From assembly GCA_022453515.1 (NCBI GenBank), contig JAJNNY010000043.1, positions 186,001 through 250,000 of the forward strand: 64,000 bases of DNA, read 5' to 3'. Position 1 is the first letter of the stretch. Every line of letters starts with the position of its first letter. Of the stretch, positions 56,241 to 64,000 are shown piece by piece. Source of the stretch: Astrocystis sublimbata (taxonomy: Eukaryota > Ascomycota > Sordariomycetes > Xylariales > Xylariaceae). Made by a program: the position numbers and the translations under genes. Under the pieces are notes generated by a model that was not told where the DNA came from, did not search any database, and saw nothing but the letters and a program-made list of their open reading frames with translations.

Positions 56241-59200
56241 GGTTAGGTTGCTGTTAGGATGGGATGTTGTGTTTTTGATGATGACGAGCTAGTGAATTTA
56301 GAGTTTCTGATGATTTTGGGGTTTGCTATAAGAGGATAAGTAGATCGATCAGAAGCGCCGAAAAGGTAAAACACTGTTCCACTGTATCGTTTGCCGGTCT
56401 AATCACTACATATCCTATGAATCGCAGTCACTGTGATCTAGCATTGCACAGATGCGTGGGTCGGCATGCCACTTGTGATACAGTCTTGACGAATTGCGCA
56501 ACGTGGGAAGGATATGGTGCCATCGCACGAAATGCGCGGGAATGGGACGTACATTTATGCATTATATACCTATCTACTGTAGTCGGCTCCTACATTTGTC
56601 AAGCATCTAGCTCGTCGGCCCAAAATTCGAATCAAGCTTAAACGGTCCATTCATCATGCCTATTATAGAAAAGCTATCGTGGTTCCTTTCCAGACACGCT
56701 TGCGCCGTTGCCGAGTTTCCTGTCATTTGCACGTTGAGGCCTGTCTGTCTCCAGCTGATAGCACCTGATCGTTGTACCGGATCCCTCCAATTTCGTGTAT
56801 TCCTGCACCACCTTGCCCTTGTGCCAATTACTATGTATCCAGATTCGTGTAAGTAATGTCAGCAATTCTCACCAAAGGCCAAGACCAGGTAAGATGTTGA
56901 ATGGTGCCACTGCCTGAGTTCAATGCGGATAACGGCGCATGGAATTTGGGAAACTGCCGCGTCTAGACCCAAGCCACTATTTGTAGTAAGAGTTTTGGGG
57001 GATCGTATGAATTGAAGTTCGCTTTTATTGGTAGAATAATTAGATTCTGTATCCCGTAAATGTTTGCCGCATTCCATTACCTTGCCATGCTCCAGCTGTA
57101 TCTTTGCACCGACTTTGTGTTAGGAACGATGAGCTATCACATGTCGGTAGCACTGTTCATCTGCTCCATCTGCTCGTTGCTCCTGTTTACTCATTGACGG
57201 GGCTTCCCGTTCAGGGGTGGTGCTGCTGGCCTCCCCACTTCATACTTCCTAGACAATGTGACACGCACTGGGCATGCATTTGACACTTGGTAGCGACCAT
57301 TCCTTTTTCAGTCTCTTCCAAGTGAAATTCGGTCGGCCCAAGCCCTCACTCTCACTGGTGAAGATGCGGAGTACGTATACGAATATAGCTATTATTAGGT
57401 TATAACACATTTGGAGCACATAGTCTGTCTCCATTATGGTTTGAGAAATGTGTAGAGGGCAAATCCGAAGATGGTCATTGATCGAGCTTTCATACATCGT
57501 CTACTCTAATACTGCCCACAGATCAGGAGTCAATAGACTCTGCTTACACGGTCCAGACCTCGGGTTGTACATAGACTCATCCGATGTCTGAGTCCCTGAA
57601 TCGAAGTTGAGCCTGTGGGGCGCAAAAATCTACTATGTACCTAAGTTTAGATCAATCATCCTGAATCCTTCCATTTCCTCTCCCGACTTTCGTGTGGTAT
57701 TCCGTGGGTCGGCTTGACCGCCAAGCCGCCTCATTTCAGCCCCAGCGCACTTATGCTGCAACCCTGGTCATCTAGATCTTTTCAGGTGTAACTAAGCACT
57801 TACTTACTTACAGTTGGATTGGTGTTTGCCTCTTCACGTCCAGTCATGCGCAAGTTAGTGAATATAGAATGGCTGCGCAGCGGCATGTTTTGCACAGATA
57901 TATACTTACTCATACCGCTTACAAGTTCCCGTCGGATGCTTGGTAGCCGTAAATTTTATATCACTGGCATGTGCTCTCTCTCAGATAGTTGTTCTACCAT
58001 ATACCTCATACTTCACCACCATCGAGCTCCCACTGATGGTTGAATTGAGTTTAGACAGCGAACAATGTGTACCACGTCTAGAGCTACACAGGTTTGCTCG
58101 GGACTCAATGTATATAAACTTGTGGCTTCTTTTGGGTACTATTCGCAGCAGGCCACTGAACGGTACATGATTTGGTTCCATAAGAAGGCGCACGGATTTC
58201 AGCGGCGCAACGGGTGGTACCGCAGGTTTCAAAAGCTTCTAGCTAAACGTCTGCGCGAGATGATTAGGGAACTGGACTAACCGATACATAAGAAAATACT
58301 CAGCCCACCTAGGTAGAGAAGAAGGTCTCTTTGTTGAAACCCGGCACAATCGTGTTTATTGTCAACGCTGCTGTAATTGGTGCAGATCTTTTGACTCTAG
58401 ATGTCTAGGCCTGGAAGTCTGGGTGCCCAAGTAGAAGAATGGTGCTCAAAAGTGACCAACGCATGCGATGCGATGTGTAACCTTGGAGAGCTGTGGTAAC
58501 ATGGCCCATCTCCCTGAAGGTTAGACCATCGGTGCTTCCATTTATCATTTAAATCGTCCCATGCCATGGCAAGACTACGACCCTATAGTTCAGAGAGCCT
58601 CCTTGTATGCTCGTACCCCTCTTACTAATGGCGGTACAACGTACGCATGTCTGCCTCAAAGCATTGCATGATGAGACGCAAGAAGCCTTGGCCATCAGTG
58701 ACGCCACCAATAGTATGGAGCTGTATGTGATGCAAAGGTGTTTGAGGATACACGAATAAGTGAGCAGATGGAAGCTGTGCGGAAACCAAGTCGCCTCTGG
58801 TAGCCAAACTTTCAGTCACAATCTATTCTTTGTCGAGTCTATTCTATTGCAGTGGAGTGGCTGACGATCATGTTCACTGTTAGCGAATAGTAGCGACTGG
58901 CGTCACATTCTATAACGATTACCTACAGTCAGTACTGACTGAACTAACACATAGTAGATTGCTGGGAATGTTCATCTGGAATGATTTTGAACTGCCTAAC
59001 AAGCGCTTCTCTCTGTGAACAGCTTGTGAACCGCATATGCACATTCAATCAGTACCACACTTGCAGCTACTGCAAGTTTTAACCTTTCCCGAAGGTGTTT
59101 ACATACCTAGGGAGACGGATTTGGAGACGGACTTGAGGGATGAGGTCTGAATAGCTAGCTTCCTCTGACCAACACGACGTTGTTCAAAAGCAAAACAAGG

Positions 59201-60722
59201 GAGCGCAAAAGTTCAGCACAATGGGAACCAGCGTCAGGCAATACTCCGTTTAATACTTGCCTAATGCACACTTATATATTGTGACATTTTGTAAGACATC
59301 TATGATGACGTGGGCATAAGACTTGATCCAGCACATTGTACTCAACTTCCAGATTGTTTCTTTTCTTTTACTGTCATTGGACTGGCTGAATTAATCATAT
59401 GGCAATTCTGTAAGTGACACGTTAACAAATACCTAGGTAGGACAGGATCGCATGCAGCACGAAATCTCTAGGTATGGATGGTACCTCGTGATTTCTATGC
59501 TATAAAATAGGAAACGGACATCGCAACAATGTGAGAGAGCATCAGGAAGTCCCAAACAACAAGAAGTTAGGAAGAGCCAAAGGAGGAAATACTAAGGAAC
59601 AATGAAAGAAAAGCAAATAAGCTCGCTACTAGATACTTACTGACTGAGTATTACATTGTGCTGGGGTGGCTAGGGCTAGGTACCTATTGTGGGTAGAGCG
59701 AGGAGCATCAAAGTAGGTACTTACTGTCCTATCATTTTCCCATGTAGTAAAATATGATGTCTCGCCTGCCTTGTACCACATAGATCTTACGTACACATGG
59801 GGATGTAATCAATGTTTGTTTACGTCTGTTGGTACTGCCACTGGATCAATGAAGCCTCCTTTGTTTGCTAGATGTGTTAGAATTTAACCAATGACGCGAT
59901 GGGTAGTTTTCCCGCCATTCTGGTACGCACCCACACCAGGCTGGGCCCACCTGCAGTGCCGGAGAGACCTTGCCTTTGTGCATGTCAAGGAGGTACCTCC
60001 TACATGTAGGTAAGTACCCCCGCCTGCTCTGCCACGCGAGTGTGGTACCGTACCATCAGATGCAAGTACCGATCAACCAGGGCTGCGGGCTGCGCTACAG
60101 GGGCAGTGTTAGGGGTTGCTGCAGGCCGCCTGCAACCTGAAGTCACTGATGCGCGAATGATCGCGACTTCCCAATTCTGCTTCTGCTTCTGCTTCGACTT
60201 CGGCCCCCATGGCAATCGCGACGTACTCGTACGCTGCACGCAGGCTCAGTGCTACCAACTATCTACCTACCTACCAGTAGCCTTTCTCTGCCCTCCTCCA
60301 CTAACTCCCTCCCCCTCACTTTCATTCTCTACTCTCATTCTCAACTTCTCTTTCCACTCTTTCTGCTTGGGAGGGTCCCTTTCGTCTTGTTGCGATTCTT
60401 CCTCTTTCTGTCTTTCTTTCACACCGTGTCCTATTAGTGTATAGTACTTTTCCGTGTAAACACTTGTCGAACCTCTCTGTGACGAACGTTTGCCACTTTT
60501 TGCTACACACGAAGCCCGTGCGCAACGACACACAAAGCTAGACAGACGGCCGACGCTTTGTCGAACCGAGCCGTCGGATTGAAGCATCCAATCGAAGCCT
60601 CAAAATAAAGCAGCCAGCTCGCTCGCTCGCCCGCTCGACCATGGCTCCATGCTAGGTTCATCTGGAGAGCCCGTTCTGCAACGTCGCACACACATATCCA
60701 CCCTCAACATTCCTCGTCGACC
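56241..60722. other. 4.5-kb gene-free region ending in a CT-rich promoter
   Basis: No supported gene. The frame at 58040-58280 (+) ends in a basic helical stretch (NGWYRRFQKLLAKRL) but has no context or family match. TAGGTAGG-type motifs occur at about 58306, 59430-59442, 60000-60016 and 60260-60275. A 14-base imperfect inverted pair (GAAATCTCTAGGTA ... TACCTCGTGATTTC) lies at about 59461-59495. From about 60275 to 60430 the + strand is strongly pyrimidine-rich. Confidence 0.5.
60275..60430 (+). promoter_or_regulatory. Pyrimidine-rich promoter/leader tract of the SNF2 gene
   Basis: A long stretch of C and T (for example CTCCCTCCCCCTCACTTTC) about 300-450 bp upstream of the ATG. Such CT tracts are typical of core promoters and transcription start zones in filamentous fungi. 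The function is inferred. Confidence 0.5.
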
Positions 60723-63700
60723 ATGCCTGCCGATCCCCTCCCACGCTCCGGCCGTCCACCGGTCAAGTCCGAGGACGAGGATATCAAACCCGAGCACCAC
60801 CGCGACCCGTGTGCCGCCTGTGGCAATCCCATGGTACGGATACTCTGTGCTGGCTGTCCCAACACCTTCTATTGCTCCCCGGCCTGCCAGTTAGTCGACC
60901 TTGTACAGCACCGACAGACTTGTGCCGGCCTCTGGCACGAACGAAACCTCCCCACCTTCGCCCAACCGCAGCCACAAGCACAACCTCATACACAACCCCA
61001 TACACAACCCCATACACAACCCCATACACAACCCCATACACAACCTCACCCACATCTGCCTTCTCCTACGCATGCCCATCTGCACCGACAGCCACGTCCG
61101 CATGCCGAGCAGCACCACGCCGCCAGAGTTTCTTCTTCCCCCTCTCCATCCCGCTTCAAACATGAGGCAAACCATGCTCATCAGCCCGTCCAACCCTACC
61201 TGGACTCTCAATCCATGCGCCATGGGCCCATGCCCTTGCAATACAGACAAGACGGCTCCCCCTCCCCCGCCGCCAACACCCCACCACCAGGCTTTGATCC
61301 ACCCGAACTTTACAGTGAAAAGGAGCAAGAGGCCATACGCAACCTCTTAGACGTGCCTGATGTCGATATACCCGTGTGGGATCGCCAGCGGGAACCCATT
61401 GCTCTGAACAGAAAACTGATGCCACATCAACATGTAGGTCTCACATGGCTGCTCAACCAAGAGAAGAGCGCCTGCAAGGGCGGCATTCTAGCCGATGAGA
61501 TGGGCCTGGGCAAGACCATCCAGGCTCTGGCTCTGATACTGTGTCACCCACCCCAGGACGGTACTAGGAAAACAACCCTCGTCGTCGTCCCGACCCCGTT
61601 GCTTCGCCAATGGGAGCGTGAGATAAGCGACAAAGTGAAGCCCGCTCACAAGCTCAAGACGGTCATTTTCCATAGTGCCAAGAAGAAGAACATGACGGTT
61701 GCCAAGTTGCTGTCCTACGACGTTGTACTCACGACCTACGGCACCCTAGCTTTCGAGTGGAAGCAGATCTACGAAAAGCGGAAGTCGAGCGCAGCTCTGC
61801 TACTAGCAAGCCACGCCGTATTCCATCGCATCATCCTTGATGAAGCGCACAACGTCAAGAACCGAAACTCACAAGCCTCGAAGGCTGTTGATCGCCTGCA
61901 CTCAACCTACCGGCTTTGCATGACTGGCACGCCTCTGATGAACCGACTCGACGAGCTCTACCCACTCATACGATTCCTCCGGGTTGCACCATACAATGAC
62001 TGGAATCATTTTAGGCAGAAACTGGGTGCAGTGAAGGCAGGTGACACGAGAGCGTTGAAGCAGCTTCACGTCCTCCTCGGTCGCATCTTGCTACGCCGAA
62101 CCGAGAAAACCATCGTGGATGGCAAACCAATTCTGAATCTACCAGATCTGACAGTTCACACCGTCGATGCCGTCTTTGAACAAGATCAACAGGATTACTA
62201 CACAGCCCTCGAAAAGCGTTCGCAGCTGACCGTGAACAAGTACCTAAAGGCTGGCACAATTGCACGCCATTATTGGTACATTCTGCTACTGATTCTCCGA
62301 CTTCGCCAGTGTTGCTGCCACCCCTACTTAATCAAAGATCACGCCATTCCAGAAGGAGTAGACATGACGCCCGACGACATGAACAAGCTAGCGCAGAAAC
62401 TGGCGCAGCGTGTCGTAGACCGGATCAAAGCCCAGAAGGTATTTCGATGTCCAATGTGTAGCCTGGACACCGAGAGTCCTGTTATCGTCTTTCCGTGTGG
62501 ACACCCTGTCTGCACCAACTGCATCACGAACATGGCCTCGGTAAGAGAGCCAGGCATGGAGGCTGAAGACGAAGACGAGGAAGGCGGTCACCCGATGGGA
62601 CAATGTCCCACTGAGGGCTGCATGGCTTTTGTTGAATCCAAACACGTGATTTGTCACAGATACTTCAGCGAGGTGTACCTCTCCACTGATGACGAAAACA
62701 GTCATAACTCGGACAAATCAGACGAGGAAGATCTGGAAGAGGATGATGCGGACAAGAAGGGCAATTTGAAAGACTTTGTCGTTTCGGACGAATACGAAAG
62801 TAGTGATGCTGAGGATTCTGACGCTACCCCGCTCCCCGCTATCAAGCCTGACATCAAAAGTCCCCCGAAACCCGCTCCCCAGACGAAGGCGGACGATTCA
62901 GAGGATTCGGACGACTCTTTGCCGCCCATCGATACAATATTTTCTCATATCAGAAAGAAAGCGGAACTCTCTGAGTCCAGTTTCAATACCTTGAGCGCAA
63001 AACCTCATGACATCGGACCTGAGCTTGATTCCAAGAATGGAAAAAGCAGTGTCGCTTCTGGCCACAAGCGCAAGATATCTGCTGGGAAAGGTGTAGCCCA
63101 GCCGAGAAAGAAAGCGAAGAGGGGAAGAAAGAAAAGAACCGAGCTGACACTCAGCGCCCTCAAAAAATCGGTATCAGGTAGTGCTGCTGCTAAAGAAAGA
63201 TACTTCAACGGGCTGAGAAAAGACTATGAGACCAGTGCCAAGATCGACAAGGCGATGGAGATACTGAAAATGATACGACAAGATTTCCCAAACGAAAAAA
63301 CGCTCGTCTTTAGTCAATTTACCTCTTTCCTCGACCTGATGGAAATTCCCATCTCGGATGATGGGTACAATTACCGCCGCTACGATGGAAGTATGCCGAT
63401 CGGTGACAGAGAGCTTGCTGTCGACGATTTCATGAAGAACCGAGAGGTCAAGGTGATGTTAGTCAGCCTGCGTTGTGGTAATGCAGGCTTGAATCTTTAT
63501 GCTGCCACACGGGTCATCATGCTCGATCCCTTTTGGAATCCGTCGGTGGAGGACCAGGCCATCAAGCGAGCTCATCGGATTGGGCAGAACAATCCCGTCA
63601 TCGCGTATCGTATTTTAGTCAAGGAGACGGTGGAAGACCGCATCCTTGCATTGCAGGAGAAGAAGAGGCAGCTTGTGAGCGATGTCCTTAACGCCGATGC

Positions 63701-63770
63701 TCGCAACAGCGTGAGTCGGCTGACTGTGTCCGAAATCGCGGGCCTGTTCGGTATTCAATGGAGAGGTTGA
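60723..63770 (+). CDS. SNF2-family ATPase with MYND finger and RING (Uls1/Rad16-like)
   Basis: Probable chromatin-remodelling, DNA-translocating ATPase with ubiquitin or SUMO ligase features; 1015 aa in one exon. A MYND-type zinc finger sits at residues 30-67 (Cys30, 33, 42, 45, 51, 55, His63, Cys67), an uncommon N-terminal partner. Next come Gln/Pro/His-rich repeats (QPHT units, about residues 80-110). The helicase core has GGILADEMGLGKT (Walker Lys264), DEAH at 373-376, MTGTPLMNRLDEL, and the second lobe with VFSQFTSFL, RYDGSM, SLRCGNAGLNL and QAIKRAHRIGQ (945-955). Between the lobes lies a RING (CPMC at 576, FPCGHPVCTNC, then a CP..GC pair), as in Rad5, Rad16 and Uls1. A long acidic/Ser stretch and a basic block (KKAKRGRKKR) follow before lobe 2. 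The overall order resembles Uls1. Substrate and partners are not readable. Confidence 0.92.
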   Translation: MPADPLPRSGRPPVKSEDEDIKPEHHRDPCAACGNPMVRILCAGCPNTFYCSPACQLVDLVQHRQTCAGLWHERNLPTFAQPQPQAQPHTQPHTQPHTQPHTQPHTQPHPHLPSPTHAHLHRQPRPHAEQHHAARVSSSPSPSRFKHEANHAHQPVQPYLDSQSMRHGPMPLQYRQDGSPSPAANTPPPGFDPPELYSEKEQEAIRNLLDVPDVDIPVWDRQREPIALNRKLMPHQHVGLTWLLNQEKSACKGGILADEMGLGKTIQALALILCHPPQDGTRKTTLVVVPTPLLRQWEREISDKVKPAHKLKTVIFHSAKKKNMTVAKLLSYDVVLTTYGTLAFEWKQIYEKRKSSAALLLASHAVFHRIILDEAHNVKNRNSQASKAVDRLHSTYRLCMTGTPLMNRLDELYPLIRFLRVAPYNDWNHFRQKLGAVKAGDTRALKQLHVLLGRILLRRTEKTIVDGKPILNLPDLTVHTVDAVFEQDQQDYYTALEKRSQLTVNKYLKAGTIARHYWYILLLILRLRQCCCHPYLIKDHAIPEGVDMTPDDMNKLAQKLAQRVVDRIKAQKVFRCPMCSLDTESPVIVFPCGHPVCTNCITNMASVREPGMEAEDEDEEGGHPMGQCPTEGCMAFVESKHVICHRYFSEVYLSTDDENSHNSDKSDEEDLEEDDADKKGNLKDFVVSDEYESSDAEDSDATPLPAIKPDIKSPPKPAPQTKADDSEDSDDSLPPIDTIFSHIRKKAELSESSFNTLSAKPHDIGPELDSKNGKSSVASGHKRKISAGKGVAQPRKKAKRGRKKRTELTLSALKKSVSGSAAAKERYFNGLRKDYETSAKIDKAMEILKMIRQDFPNEKTLVFSQFTSFLDLMEIPISDDGYNYRRYDGSMPIGDRELAVDDFMKNREVKVMLVSLRCGNAGLNLYAATRVIMLDPFWNPSVEDQAIKRAHRIGQNNPVIAYRILVKETVEDRILALQEKKRQLVSDVLNADARNSVSRLTVSEIAGLFGIQWRG
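60979..61050 (+). repeat. Coding 12-nt tandem repeat (QPHT)n
   Basis: About five to six head-to-tail copies of ACACAACCCCAT encode QPHT repeats in the disordered linker after the MYND finger. Copies at the edges differ by C/T changes. The unit is a multiple of three, so length changes keep the frame. Confidence 0.9.
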
Positions 63771-64000
63771 CAAGGCATGGTTGCAGTTAGTTTGGCGTTC
63801 GGTTCTGATTGTCTGATATTATCTTGTCTCGACGAAATGACTTTGTACTCTGGGAAGCTGCTTCACGATGATGCCTGGCGGGCTCGGTTGCTTGGCTTCG
63901 ATGGTTTGCTTATTGACTTATAGGATCGGTTAGCCTTCGCGGGTTCGGTTGTACCTGATTGTATCATTTAGCCTGGTGTTCCGGCGACAATGTTGTACAG
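63771..64000. other. 3' flank of the SNF2 gene
   Basis: Non-coding up to the window end. Presumably holds the 3' UTR; no feature recognised. Confidence 0.5.

Noticed and set aside
58040..58280. Basic helical open frame
   Set aside because: Isolated short frame with no neighbouring exons, no family match and no supporting splice sites.
60979..61050. CRISPR-like array
   Set aside because: Units are contiguous 12-mers without spacers, inside a eukaryotic coding region.

Overview
ORGANISM. The window is nuclear DNA of a filamentous ascomycete (Pezizomycotina), most likely a Sordariomycete. Genes lie singly on both strands, and most carry 1-5 short introns (about 55-155 nt) with GT..AG ends and CTAAC/CTGAC-like branch sites. 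Intergenic spacers are 0.3-5 kb. The gene families (Het-C, fungal RPD3 with an acidic tail, DUF1996, 2EXR, GH45, PL26) and the abundant intergenic TACCTACCTA/TAGGTAGGTA motif fit this. The species cannot be named from the sequence alone. LAYOUT. 1-3.2 kb: HMG-box chromatin protein (-). 3.2-8.2 kb: gene-free spacer containing a 273-bp MITE-like element with perfect 28-bp terminal inverted repeats. 8.2-11.0 kb: heterokaryon-incompatibility protein Het-C (+). 12.0-12.9 kb: GH45 endoglucanase (+). 14.2 kb: tRNA-Gln(CTG) (-). 14.5-17.3 kb: intronless PL26-type rhamnogalacturonan exolyase (-). 17.3-21.3 kb: gene-poor. 21.3-22.7 kb: secreted DUF1996 protein (+). 24.4-26.6 kb: malic enzyme (+). 27.4-29.1 kb: Mtc1-like protein (-). 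31.2-34.0 kb: AT-hook nuclear protein (+). 35.5-36.9 kb: ribosomal protein uL14/L23 with a 15-nt microexon (-). 37.7-40.0 kb: histone deacetylase RPD3 (-), divergent from APC11 (40.4-41.0 kb, +). 42.1-42.8 kb: conserved unknown protein with a possible faint Atg31-like region and an overlapping uORF (+). 44.4-45.8 kb: Sso1-type syntaxin (-). 48.4-49.5 kb: MEMO1 family (-). 49.8-50.3 kb: decayed kinase (+). 50.7-50.9 kb: 70-residue Cys-containing protein (-). 53.8-54.6 kb: unknown protein (+). 55.2-56.2 kb: 2EXR protein (-). 60.7-63.8 kb: MYND + SNF2 + RING chromatin ATPase (+). HOW THE GENES RELATE. Most are independent housekeeping genes. Two loose themes appear. One is secreted plant-wall degradation between 12 and 23 kb (GH45, PL26 and DUF1996), though these have different orientations and large gaps, so they do not form a tight cluster. 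The other is chromatin and cell-cycle control (HMG protein, AT-hook protein, RPD3/APC11, SNF2 ATPase). I see no secondary-metabolite cluster, CRISPR array, intact transposase or viral insertion. The most unusual items are the MITE-like element, the microexon in the uL14 gene, the kinase remnant that has lost its catalytic loop, the possible Atg31-like protein with a stop-start overlapping uORF, and the MYND-SNF2-RING fusion.
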